Assembly: GCA_038235705.1 (NCBI GenBank)
Contig: JBBSTR010000012.1
Location: 1-45,580 of the forward strand
Source of the DNA: CANKBT01 sp038235705
Lineage (GTDB): Bacteria > Actinomycetota > Actinomycetes > Mycobacteriales > SCTD01
Direction of reading: 5' to 3'
Length of the DNA: 45,580 nt
In this document: in pieces, positions 1 through 8,368 of the stretch
Layout of the letters: each line of letters starts with the position of its first letter
Position numbering within the stretch: the first letter of the stretch is position 1
Notes under the pieces: generated by a model
Databases searched by the model: none
What the model saw: the letters and a program-made list of their open reading frames with translations, nothing else
What the model was told of the DNA's origin: nothing
Translations under genes and position numbers: made by a program

Positions 1-689
1 CGGCTGGCGTCGCTGCCGAGGAAGATCTCGTCCGCGCCGTCACCGTCCACGTCGTAGAGCGCGGGTGAGGACCACAGCGAGTCCTCCGCGTCGAAGGTCC
101 CCTTGGTCCCGCAGCGCGCGTCCACGACCCGGACGATGTGGTCGAACGAGCCGAACGTGATGTCCTTGTGCCCGTCGCCGTCGACGTCGCCGATCGCCGG
201 TGCGTTCCAGACCGCCGTCCCCTCGGTGCGTTCCGGGTAGCGGGCGTCCGGCGTGCGCATCGAGCAGCGCCGGGTGCCGTCGGCCTCGACGATGTCCAGC
301 CCGCCGCGCTCGCCGGGCACCTCGAGCGCACCCACCCCGACGATCACCTCTTGACGTCCGTCCCCGTCGAGGTCGGCGACCGCGGGGCTGGAAGCGACCG
401 CGCCGGTCGTCGGCACCCCGCCGGCCCAGCCGGGCAGCGGCTGGCCGTCGGCGTCGTAGGCGTAGAGGCGACCGTTCAGTCCGCCCACCACCACGTCCTG
501 GCTGCCGTCCCCGTCGACGTCGGCGATCACCGGCGAGGACCACTGCAACCAGGCTCCCGGCTCGTTCACCTCCCACCGCTGAGACGACTCGGCAGCCTGC
601 GCAGCGCCGACCAGGCCGGTCAGCGCCAGCAGCGGGGCGAGGATCAGGGGAAGGCGGCGTACGAGCACCGGTACACCGTGGTCGTTCAC
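1..689 (-). CDS. Secreted FG-GAP/VCBS beta-propeller protein (3' end beyond window)
   Basis: Only the N-terminal ~229 residues lie in the window; the gene runs off the left edge. The GTG at 689 opens a short basic stretch and a hydrophobic signal peptide (LPLILAPLLALTGLVGAAQA). Four FG-GAP blades follow, with calcium-loop motifs such as DVDGDGSQDVVVGG, DLDGDGRQEVIVG, DVDGDGHKDITFG and DVDGDGADEIFLG. By eye it is about 80% identical to the N-terminal half of the upstream gene at 741-2783, so the two are recent tandem paralogs. The 51-base gap between them shows no terminator, so they are probably cotranscribed. The role is inferred: an exported, calcium-binding propeller used for adhesion or polysaccharide binding. 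The exact start is uncertain, because another GTG lies 21 bases further in. Confidence 0.85.
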   Translation of the reverse strand, partial: MNDHGVPVLVRRLPLILAPLLALTGLVGAAQAAESSQRWEVNEPGAWLQWSSPVIADVDGDGSQDVVVGGLNGRLYAYDADGQPLPGWAGGVPTTGAVASSPAVADLDGDGRQEVIVGVGALEVPGERGGLDIVEADGTRRCSMRTPDARYPERTEGTAVWNAPAIGDVDGDGHKDITFGSFDHIVRVVDARCGTKGTFDAEDSLWSSPALYDVDGDGADEIFLGSDAS

Positions 690-740
690 GCTGAGTTTTT
701 CAGGCTCACACGCTGTTCGTGACCGAAACGTGGTCCACCG

Positions 741-2783
741 CTACCGCGAGCGGGCCAGCAGCAGCACCGCCTGGCCGCGGGTCACGGTGGACGAAGGCGC
801 GAACCGGGTCGGACCGACCCCCTGAGTGATCTTCTGCTGCACCGCCCAGGTCACCGCCCGCTCGAAGAAGGCGCCGGCCGGGACGTCCTCGAAACCGTGC
901 GCCGTCCCGGCGTCCGGCTGCCCGGCCGCCCGCCAGAGCAGCGTGACCAGCTCGCCGCGGGTCGTCGTCCGGCTCGGGCAGAACGACGTGGCCGCGCACC
1001 CCGACGTGATCCCGCGGCGCTGCGCCCACCGGACCGCGGTCGCGTAGTAGGCGTCTGCCGGGACGTCCGCGAACCCGGGCCCGACGTTCACCGGGTCAGA
1101 CGACCCGGGTCCGTCGACCGTCGGCGCGCCTGCCGCCCGCCACAGCAAGGTGACCGCCTGCGCGCGGGTCACCCCGTTCGTGAGACAGAACCGGGTCGCG
1201 GTGCAGCCGCCGGTGATGCCGTCCGCTGCAGCCTGCTGCACCGCACCGGAGAAGATCGAACCGTCCGGCACGTCGTAGAAGCCTGAGGACGGCAGCGGCG
1301 GGGGGAGGACGCCGGTGCGCAGCGGGTCCCGACGGTGCATCGGCCACGGGGCCGAGGTCGGGGTGGGCAGGTCGGTCACCTGCACGGAGCCGTTGCGGTT
1401 CCCGTCAAAGCCGGTGGTGACCAGCCCCCACCGGTCCCCCAGCAACCCGACGGCTGCGGCCGCCTTGACGTTGACCGTCGGGCTCGTACGAAAGATCTCG
1501 CGGACCGCCAGGTCAGGCCCGAGGGCCGTGATCGCGGCCGCCGCGGGCACCAGCACCTCCGGGGTGCCCTGACCGTCGATGTCGACGATCAGGGGTGAGC
1601 CGGTCACCTCGACGTCGGTGGTCCGGAAGCTGGCACGGGGTTTGCGCGGGTCGCCGTAGAACAGGTCGACGCCGCCGGCCTTCGGTCCCTTCCCGGCCGA
1701 CGTCCGGTCGTACGTCGTGCCGCCGACCGCAACGTCCAGGCGCCCGTCGCCGTCGACGTCACCGACCGCGGGTGCCGACAGGAACGTCGTCTCCTGGCTC
1801 CCGGTCCGCGGCCACCCGGGCACGTCGCTGCCGTCGTCGAGATGGAACGCCCAGACCTTCGCTGAGTCGGCGCACTGGTTCTTGAAGCGGCACCAGTAGG
1901 CGCCCGACCCGGTCACCGCCTCCATGCGTCCGTCACCGTCGAGGTCGACGATCGCCGCGGCGCTCATGAACGTCTCGGTCGAGGCCCGCGCCCAGCGCTG
2001 GACCAGGTTGAACGACCCGTCCCTGTCTTTCGCGCCCGGCTGCCAGGTGAGCGAGCGGAAGAAGCCGCCGTCCTGCGAACGGCCTGACCGCGGGTCGCGG
2101 GTCGCGTCGGTGCCGATGAAGATCTCGTCGGTCCCGTTGCCGTCCACGTCGTAGAGACCCGGCGCGGACCAGACCGAGTCGAGCGCGTCGTAAGCCCCCT
2201 GCACCCGGCACTGCGCGTCGACCACCCGGACCACGTGGTCGAAGGAACCGAAGACGACGTCCGGCCGGCCGTCACCGGTGACGTCACCGACCGCAGGGGC
2301 GTTGAACACCGCGGTGCCCTCGGTGCGCTCGGGCTGCGAGGCGTCCGGTGTACGGATGGTGCAGCGTCGTGTGCCGTTCGCGTTCACGATGTCGAGGCCG
2401 CCGCGCTGACCCGGCTTCTCCAGCGCGCCGACCCCGACGACGACCTCCTTGCGCCCGTCGCCGTCGAGGTCGGCGACCGCGGGGCTGCTGGCGACCGCGC
2501 CGGTCATGGCGACGCCACCGGCCCAGCCGGGCAGCGCCCGACCCGACGCGTCGTAGGCGTAGAGCCGGCCGTCGAGGCCGCCGACCACGACGTCCTGGCT
2601 GCCGTCGCCGTCGACGTCGGCGATCACCGGCGAGGACCACTGCATCCACGCCCCCGGTGCGGTCACCTGCCACCGCTGTGCAGGATCGATCGCCCGGGCG
2701 GGCGTCGCCGCGATCATGAGCGGCGTAGCCACCACCAGCACGGCCACCAGAAGACGGGACGCCGACAAGCCACGAGATCTCAC
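741..2783 (-). CDS. Secreted seven-bladed FG-GAP propeller with three C-terminal SLH domains
   Basis: This 680-residue protein starts at a GTG whose bases overlap the TGA of the diguanylate cyclase gene (GTGA), so translation is probably coupled. A longer reading to 2867 exists but would sit inside the cyclase gene. Residues 1 to about 32 form a signal peptide ending ATPARA. Seven FG-GAP motifs follow, such as DVDGDGSQDVVVGG and DIDGQGTPEVLV, enough for one seven-bladed calcium-binding propeller. Residues 500-680 hold three S-layer-homology repeats (YDVPDGSIF, FADVPADAYY, FEDVPAGAFF, each followed by an ITxG and TRxx-LL segment). In known proteins SLH trimers bind secondary wall polymers, so this is probably a wall-anchored surface protein whose ligand is the glycan made by the same locus. 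That ligand is an inference. Confidence 0.93.
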   Translation of the reverse strand: MRSRGLSASRLLVAVLVVATPLMIAATPARAIDPAQRWQVTAPGAWMQWSSPVIADVDGDGSQDVVVGGLDGRLYAYDASGRALPGWAGGVAMTGAVASSPAVADLDGDGRKEVVVGVGALEKPGQRGGLDIVNANGTRRCTIRTPDASQPERTEGTAVFNAPAVGDVTGDGRPDVVFGSFDHVVRVVDAQCRVQGAYDALDSVWSAPGLYDVDGNGTDEIFIGTDATRDPRSGRSQDGGFFRSLTWQPGAKDRDGSFNLVQRWARASTETFMSAAAIVDLDGDGRMEAVTGSGAYWCRFKNQCADSAKVWAFHLDDGSDVPGWPRTGSQETTFLSAPAVGDVDGDGRLDVAVGGTTYDRTSAGKGPKAGGVDLFYGDPRKPRASFRTTDVEVTGSPLIVDIDGQGTPEVLVPAAAAITALGPDLAVREIFRTSPTVNVKAAAAVGLLGDRWGLVTTGFDGNRNGSVQVTDLPTPTSAPWPMHRRDPLRTGVLPPPLPSSGFYDVPDGSIFSGAVQQAAADGITGGCTATRFCLTNGVTRAQAVTLLWRAAGAPTVDGPGSSDPVNVGPGFADVPADAYYATAVRWAQRRGITSGCAATSFCPSRTTTRGELVTLLWRAAGQPDAGTAHGFEDVPAGAFFERAVTWAVQQKITQGVGPTRFAPSSTVTRGQAVLLLARSR

Positions 2784-4465
2784 CGGGCCACCGCCGAGGG
2801 ACGAGCCGCAGCGAGGGCCGCCTCGACCGGGTCGAGCGACGGCCGGCGAACGGCTGCTGGCCCCCAACCGGCCGGCAGCTGCTGAAAGGGCCGGGCCCTG
2901 CCCTTTCCGGCCGCCTTCGCCGCGTACATGGCGGTGTCTGCCTGACGGAGCAGCTCACGCACGACCGGCCCGGTCCGGCCCTCCGGCTCGCGCGTCTCGG
3001 AGCCGTCGAGCCCAAGGTCGGCGGTGGCGATCCCGACGCTCAAGGTCACCCGAGCCGGGCCAAGCTCGAGCTGACACGGACGGGCGACCGCCGCCACCAG
3101 ACGATCAGCCACCTGCTGGGGGTCCTGCGCACCTTCGAGCAGCACCGCGAACTCGTCGCCACCGAGCCGCGCCACGGTGTCCCCGGGTCGCAGTACCTCC
3201 CGAAGCCGGTCCGCGACCACGAGCAACAGCTCGTCGCCGGCGCTGTGACCGAGCGCGTCATTGACGGTCTTGAAGTCGTCCACGTCGCAGAACAGCACCG
3301 ACACACCGGCGCCGACCTGCGGACGCAGGGCCAGGGCATGCTCCAGCCGGTCGGTGAACAGCACGCGGTTCGCCAGGCCGGTCAGCGGGTCGTGCAGCGA
3401 CTGGTGCCGCAGCTGGTCGCGAGCGGCGCCGAGCTCGGCGAACAGCCGTTGGTTCTCCGTCAGGGCGAACAGCTGGCGGGCCAGGACCAGCCCGATCAGC
3501 GCAAGCCCCAGGCACAGGTCAACCAGCGGAACCCCCGGCACGCGCACCAGACGGGAGACAACGGTCACCTCGGCGACCAGCAGCGGCAGGTAGGGCAGCA
3601 CCATCCCCAGCCGGGACACCACCTGAGTCGGCGAGGTAGCACCGGTGACCCGACCAGTGGTTGACGCGACCCTTCGCATGCGGGTCTGCGCCCCGGCTCC
3701 GATCAGCAGGAACCCGGTCAACCAGCCGGCGCTGATCAGGTTCCCGGAGCTGTAGGTCCCGACGTTCACGAGGTACACGTACGCGCTGTCAGCGACGGCC
3801 AACCCGCCCAGCCCGAAGGCGACCAGCAGCTGGACGCTCCGGTGCCCAGGTCGGGCCCGGACCAGCGTCAGCAGCACCAGCGTGGCCATCACGACGTCAC
3901 CGACCGGGTAAGCCAAGGACAGCACCAGGGCGAATCGATCATCGCCCCCGGCCGCGACCACCGATCCCAGGGTCGTCGCCCACGACAGCGCCAACAACGA
4001 GACGGCGATCACCACCCCGTCCAGCAGGTCACGCGCGCGGGCCACCGCCCGGTCACCCTCCCTGAGCCAGCGCAGGAGACCAGCCGCGGCGACGACCGGG
4101 AACAGCAAGAAGCCGACATCGGCCAGCGACGGGAACGGCACCTCCCGGCCCAGCCCGACCTCATACACCGACCACACCGCCTGACCGGCCGCCCAGCAGC
4201 CCACACCGCCGGCCAGCAGCCCCCACGACTGGCGCGAGGCACCGGGCACGTCGCGAGCCGCCGTACGCGCGCAGAGCAGCGCCGCCACCGCCGCGGCGAT
4301 CAGCTGCCCGCCGTCGTCGACGACGAGCACCGCCCTGGGGCGTCCGGCCAGAACGGTCAGAGCGAACGCGAACAACAGTCCCGCGAGCAACGCCCAGCCC
4401 GCCGGCACCAGGCCAGCCGGCGCCACAGCCGCGCGTCGCTGCCCACCGCCCTGGCCCCTGGTCAC
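2780..4465 (-). CDS. Membrane-bound diguanylate cyclase (GGDEF)
   Basis: This 561-residue protein makes cyclic di-GMP from two GTP. The first ~330 residues are a hydrophobic sensor region with roughly nine or ten membrane segments and no recognisable ligand domain. A GGDEF domain follows. It has the metal and nucleotide segment FCDVDDFKTVNDALGHSAGDE, an intact GGDEF at 435-439, and a product-inhibition I-site RPGD five residues before it, so it should be an active, feedback-limited cyclase. No EAL or HD-GYP domain is present. The GTG start overlaps the upstream glycosyltransferase stop (GTGA), and its own stop overlaps the start of the SLH-propeller gene in the same way. It is therefore embedded in a polysaccharide and surface-protein operon. 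A longer start at 4555 would run into the glycosyltransferase gene. Confidence 0.94.
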   Translation of the reverse strand: MTRGQGGGQRRAAVAPAGLVPAGWALLAGLLFAFALTVLAGRPRAVLVVDDGGQLIAAAVAALLCARTAARDVPGASRQSWGLLAGGVGCWAAGQAVWSVYEVGLGREVPFPSLADVGFLLFPVVAAAGLLRWLREGDRAVARARDLLDGVVIAVSLLALSWATTLGSVVAAGGDDRFALVLSLAYPVGDVVMATLVLLTLVRARPGHRSVQLLVAFGLGGLAVADSAYVYLVNVGTYSSGNLISAGWLTGFLLIGAGAQTRMRRVASTTGRVTGATSPTQVVSRLGMVLPYLPLLVAEVTVVSRLVRVPGVPLVDLCLGLALIGLVLARQLFALTENQRLFAELGAARDQLRHQSLHDPLTGLANRVLFTDRLEHALALRPQVGAGVSVLFCDVDDFKTVNDALGHSAGDELLLVVADRLREVLRPGDTVARLGGDEFAVLLEGAQDPQQVADRLVAAVARPCQLELGPARVTLSVGIATADLGLDGSETREPEGRTGPVVRELLRQADTAMYAAKAAGKGRARPFQQLPAGWGPAAVRRPSLDPVEAALAAARPSAVAR

Positions 4466-6081
4466 CCTGGCGTCTTCGGCCCCGACCGGTCCGGACCTGA
4501 GGTCTCCGCAGATCCGACCAGCACCTGCCACACGTGTTCGGCATAGTCGGGCCACGTCCTGACCGGACGGGACCGGGCCTGGCGCACGAGCTCGTCGTGG
4601 AACGCGTCGTCGGTGAGCAGGCGGCGCAGCCCGTCCGTGACCGAGGCGTCGTCACGCGGGTCGACCAGGAGCGCCCCGCCGCCGTCCTCGGCGATCTCGC
4701 GCATGCTCCCGTAGCCCGAGGTCAGCACCGGCGTGCCTACCGCGAGCGACTCGGCGACGGGCAGGCCGAACCCTTCGGCGTAGGAGGGGAAGACCGTGCA
4801 CCGCGCCAGCCGGTAGGCCGCCCACAGCAGCGGGTCCGAGAGCGCGGAGACCAGCGACAAGGGGCGTCCCGACGCCTGCAGGGCCTCGGCCTCGGCGACG
4901 AGAGGCTCGCTGTGCCAGGCGTTGCCTCCCACCATCAGCAGGCCGAACCGCTGACCCTCGGACCAGAGCGTCTCGGCGGCAGCGAGCACGGCGCCGTGGT
5001 TCTTGCGCGGCTCGTGGCTGCCGACGCACAGCACGAGCGGCAGCGTCCCCTGCTCGTCGGTCTTCAGCATCAGCCGCGCCTGCTCGGTCGTCGCGTCGTC
5101 CGGCGCGAGCGCCTCGGTCGGCAAGGACACCGCAGCGACCTCGGGACCGGTCAGCCCGGTGCCGGTGAGCATCCGCCGCCAGCCCCGCCACTCGTCACCG
5201 GCCGCCTGCGAGATCGCCGCGACCACGTCGGCGTGGGCGGCCGCGGTGAGCATCCCGGCGAAGGCCGGACCCATGCCGTCCGCGGTCGTCTCGGCCGAGC
5301 TGATCGGCACCATGTCGAAGGCGATCAGCCCGGACCGGCTGCGGCTGTGGCGCAGCAGCGCCTGCAGCCGGTCGGTGCGTGCGCGCTCGGTCATCAGCTC
5401 GGGCAACAGGTAGGTCGAGCGCCAGGGAACGACGATCTCCTCGCGGCCCGCCGCCACGGCCGGCTCCCCCAGGGCGCGGGCCCGCTCGTCAGGCGGAAGC
5501 ACCCGCAGCCCGTCGAGCCTGCTCGTCCACCCGACCAGGACCACGTCCGGCCGGCTCCGGACCCACTCGGCCGTGGTGCGGCGGGCGACCCGCTGGATCC
5601 CGGTCGCGAGGTCGGTCCGGGCGGTGTGGTGCAGGTCGACCAGCACCGCACCGGTCACCACGCCGATCTGGGGCCAGGACGCTCCCGGCCGGTGAACCAG
5701 CCGTCCGAGCAGGGTGTGCAGGAACGACCAGGGACCGTCGAGCACCAGCTGCCGGGACCTCCGCAGCACGGCCGGACGGTCCGGCAGGCGGCCCGTGATT
5801 GTCGCGGTGACCAGCCAGACCAGGTCCTGCCGGGCCTGCTGGTCCGCGTCGGCGAGCAGCTGGGCGAGCGCCGACAGCCGGTCGCCGGTCGAGGTCGGCA
5901 CCGGCGTGTCCAAAGCCGAGAGCACGGCGGCGAGGCGGGCACGCAGCGCGGTCCGACGGTGCCGACCGCGGCCGTCGACAGAGACGGTGCACAACCTGGC
6001 CAGGGCGGACACCGGCAGCTCGCCGACGGCGGGAACGGCGTTGCGCGCACGGGCCAGCGAACGCCTGGCCGGCCCCGTCAC
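4462..6081 (-). CDS. Glycosyltransferase, GT4-type (GT-B fold), tandem paralog A
   Basis: This is a 539-residue cytoplasmic glycosyltransferase. The C-terminal half has the donor-binding signature of GT4 enzymes: VLCVGSHEPRKNH, then an EX7E-type segment SYAEGFGLPVAESLAVGTP and GGGALLVDP. Upstream is the segment VLVDLHHTARTDLATGIQRV, which resembles the ARTGIQRVVR motif of mannosyl- and rhamnosyltransferases in O-polysaccharide clusters. The first ~170 residues are less familiar and are shared with the next gene upstream, so the two are tandem duplicates. The GTG start at 6081 overlaps that gene's TGA. The open frame extends upstream to 6993 only as a shadow of that gene. The sugar donor cannot be read from the sequence. 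Confidence 0.92.
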   Translation of the reverse strand: MTGPARRSLARARNAVPAVGELPVSALARLCTVSVDGRGRHRRTALRARLAAVLSALDTPVPTSTGDRLSALAQLLADADQQARQDLVWLVTATITGRLPDRPAVLRRSRQLVLDGPWSFLHTLLGRLVHRPGASWPQIGVVTGAVLVDLHHTARTDLATGIQRVARRTTAEWVRSRPDVVLVGWTSRLDGLRVLPPDERARALGEPAVAAGREEIVVPWRSTYLLPELMTERARTDRLQALLRHSRSRSGLIAFDMVPISSAETTADGMGPAFAGMLTAAAHADVVAAISQAAGDEWRGWRRMLTGTGLTGPEVAAVSLPTEALAPDDATTEQARLMLKTDEQGTLPLVLCVGSHEPRKNHGAVLAAAETLWSEGQRFGLLMVGGNAWHSEPLVAEAEALQASGRPLSLVSALSDPLLWAAYRLARCTVFPSYAEGFGLPVAESLAVGTPVLTSGYGSMREIAEDGGGALLVDPRDDASVTDGLRRLLTDDAFHDELVRQARSRPVRTWPDYAEHVWQVLVGSAETSGPDRSGPKTPG

Positions 6082-7619
6082 AGCACACCCCCGGGCAGCC
6101 ACGGCGCCACGAGCTGCTGCCAGGCCTCGTCCGCGTACGCGTCCCAGGTCCGCACCGGCCGCGCCCTGATCTGTTCCCGCAGTCGTGCGAGAAGGGTGTC
6201 GTCGGTGAGCAGGGCTCGCATCGCGTCGGTCAGCGCGTCGTCGTCGCGCGGATCGACCAGCACCGCCCCACCGTCCGCTGCCAGCTCGGCCGTGCTGCCG
6301 TAGCCCGTGGTCAGCACCGGGATGCCGAGTGCCAACGACTCCGCGATCGGCAGCCCGAACCCCTCGTGCAGAGAGGGGAAGGCGGTGAACCGCGCCTCTG
6401 CGTACGCCTCTCGCAACCCCTGGTCGGTGACGGCCTGGAGCACCCGCAGGGGCCGCCCTCGACGAGTCAGGTCCTTGACCTGTCGCAGCGACTCGCCGCC
6501 CCACCCCCCGCCGGCCACGAGCACCAGCTCGAAGGACAAGCCCTCGCGCCAGAGCCGTTCGGCGGCGTGCATGAGCGCGACCTGGTTCTTGCGCGGCTCC
6601 AGGCTGCCGACGCAGAGCACGCTGGGGACGCCCGAGGACGGCGGCGCGGCGGCGTCGAGGTCGACCATGACGGCCCCGGCCAGCTCGGTGGCGAGCGGGC
6701 ACGACGACACGGTCGGGCCCGGCAGCCCCTGCGCGCCGAGCATGTCGACGAAGCCGCCGAACTCCTCGGCGGCCGAGCCGCTGATCGCGGCGACGTGCGT
6801 CAGGTGCTTGACCAGGCTGAGGTACTGCACGAAGCGGTACGGCTCCAGCGGCGGCAGCAGGTCGGCGTTGAGCACCGGGATGGCGTCGTACCCGATCGCC
6901 GTCACCGTGCTGCTCCCGGAGGCGGCCAGCGCGACCAGCCGCTGGCAGGCCGAGGGCAGCGGCACCTCGGGCAGCACCACGACGCTCTTCCACGGCACCA
7001 CCAGGTGCCAGTCCGCGGTCTCGAGGTCGGGCTGCGCGCCGTAGGTGGGCCGGCCGTCCCAGCGCAGCACGCGCTCGTTCTCAGCCGGGGTCAGCGTGCG
7101 GTGCAGCGCTGTGCCCGGGGCCCAGACCACCGGCCGGACGGCCGCCCGGTCCGCCCAGCGCGGGAGCAGGTTGCGGACCACCCGGGCGATCCCGGTGTGC
7201 AGCCGGGAGCGGGCGGTCTTGTCGACGTCGACGAGCACCTCGCCGACGACCAGCTCGATCGTGCGGTCGGCATGCCCTCGCGCGGCAGCGTCGCCGAGGC
7301 ACAGCCCGAGCATCCCGAGCGCGGCCCGGTCCACCGAGCAGGCAGCGAGCAGCCGGTGCGCGGACAGCAGCTCCCCGGCCGTCGGCATCGCCGCCGCGAC
7401 CGCGGTCCACAGCAACCACAAGGTGTCCTGTCGACCGTCACCGGCGACCTGCGCGACCAGGCTGACGAGCAGCTCGCCGTCCCCCGCCTCCGGCGCCGGA
7501 CCACCGACCAGCTCAGGCCAGACCGCGGTCAGCCGTTGCCCCAACGCAGTCCGGGTCAATCCGGCCGGCACCGGGGCAGCGTTCGGCCGGACCCGGACGG
7601 GAGCGCTCGGGTCAGCCAC
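6078..7619 (-). CDS. Glycosyltransferase, GT4-type (GT-B fold), tandem paralog B
   Basis: This 513-residue enzyme has the same architecture as its downstream neighbour. It has an N-terminal helical region, then VLVDVDKTARSRLHTGIARV, then the GT4 core with VLCVGSLEPRKNQ and SLHEGFGLPIAESLALGIP, and the tail GGAVLVDPRDDDALTDAMRALLTDD. Both proteins also share a C-terminal RPVRTW-D-YA segment. The GTG start at 7619 sits inside the last codons of the FkbM-like gene, with an 8-base GTGGCTGA overlap, so translation is probably coupled. Its role would be adding sugars to a lipid-linked or nucleotide-primed chain in the cytoplasm. Because the paralogs have diverged widely, each may add a different linkage. 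This is inference from the family only. Confidence 0.93.
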   Translation of the reverse strand: MADPSAPVRVRPNAAPVPAGLTRTALGQRLTAVWPELVGGPAPEAGDGELLVSLVAQVAGDGRQDTLWLLWTAVAAAMPTAGELLSAHRLLAACSVDRAALGMLGLCLGDAAARGHADRTIELVVGEVLVDVDKTARSRLHTGIARVVRNLLPRWADRAAVRPVVWAPGTALHRTLTPAENERVLRWDGRPTYGAQPDLETADWHLVVPWKSVVVLPEVPLPSACQRLVALAASGSSTVTAIGYDAIPVLNADLLPPLEPYRFVQYLSLVKHLTHVAAISGSAAEEFGGFVDMLGAQGLPGPTVSSCPLATELAGAVMVDLDAAAPPSSGVPSVLCVGSLEPRKNQVALMHAAERLWREGLSFELVLVAGGGWGGESLRQVKDLTRRGRPLRVLQAVTDQGLREAYAEARFTAFPSLHEGFGLPIAESLALGIPVLTTGYGSTAELAADGGAVLVDPRDDDALTDAMRALLTDDTLLARLREQIRARPVRTWDAYADEAWQQLVAPWLPGGVL

Positions 7620-8247
7620 GCGGCCGGTCCGGCATCCGGGTCCGGACGGCGCGCAGCGGTCGGGTCACCCGCCAGGACAGCGTCTGCGTCATGGCGTGGA
7701 TCTCGGCGTGCTCGGGGAGCACCGGCACGGCGGCGACCTGTTCGGCCCATCCACGGACCGCCTGTTCCCGCCACCGCGCGAGATCCTCGTCGGTCGCTCT
7801 TTGTGCGGGGCTGCTCCAGTCGTCGTGCACCCCGGCCGGGTAGCCGAGCAGCGGAGCGAGGTCGGCGTGCTGCTCGGCGAGCAGCAGGTCGCTCACACCG
7901 TCGAACAGCACGTGCCGGTAGCCCTCGCACACCGGGGCGCTCTCCCGGGTCGGCCCGTCGGCCGGGACGACCAGCACCCACGGGAGCGCCTCCACGTCCA
8001 GGTCGTACGGCACCTCGAGCACGTGCAGCGGACCGGCCTCGACGACCGCGGCCTGCAGCTCGTCGTCGTGCCCGACGACCGTTCGGCAGGTCCAGCCGCG
8101 CTGCGCGAGGCCGTCGCCCAGCGACCAGGGGGACGGCGAACGGTGCAGGCTCAGCAGGGTCGGTGACGCGACGGCCGCGAACGCCCGGTGCAGCACCACG
8201 TCCTCGCCGTTGCGCGCGGTCGAGTGGAAGCTCACGCCACGCAGCAT
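7612..8247 (-). CDS. FkbM-methyltransferase-like protein lacking the SAM site
   Basis: The protein has 211 residues. The opening FHSTARNGEDVVLHRAFAAV resembles the SYAQNxEDVxLWRAL start of FkbM-type methyltransferases in polysaccharide clusters. The later WVLVVPADGPTRES, GYRHVLFDGVSDLLLAEQH and GYPAGVHDDW match the typical FkbM ending. Between them the glycine-rich SAM-binding strand (usually xxVDVGAxxP) is replaced by LLSLHRSPSPWSLGDG, and about 70 residues of the usual length are missing. The C-terminus (TLSWRVTRPLRAVR) carries a tail common in such cluster proteins. The frame is intact, so this looks like a catalytically dead or repurposed family member rather than a fresh pseudogene. It heads the leftward operon. 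The family comparison is from memory; the function is unknown. Confidence 0.75.
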   Translation of the reverse strand: MLRGVSFHSTARNGEDVVLHRAFAAVASPTLLSLHRSPSPWSLGDGLAQRGWTCRTVVGHDDELQAAVVEAGPLHVLEVPYDLDVEALPWVLVVPADGPTRESAPVCEGYRHVLFDGVSDLLLAEQHADLAPLLGYPAGVHDDWSSPAQRATDEDLARWREQAVRGWAEQVAAVPVLPEHAEIHAMTQTLSWRVTRPLRAVRTRMPDRPRG

Positions 8248-8368
8248 AAGGAGCAGCCCACCTGACCTGACACCGCTGTTCTACGTACGACACGCCGGCC
8301 CGCCACCCGCACGACAGCGTTCTCGGCTCGCTCGCGGGTCTTGAGCGCCCGTACGGCAGGCTGGGCCC

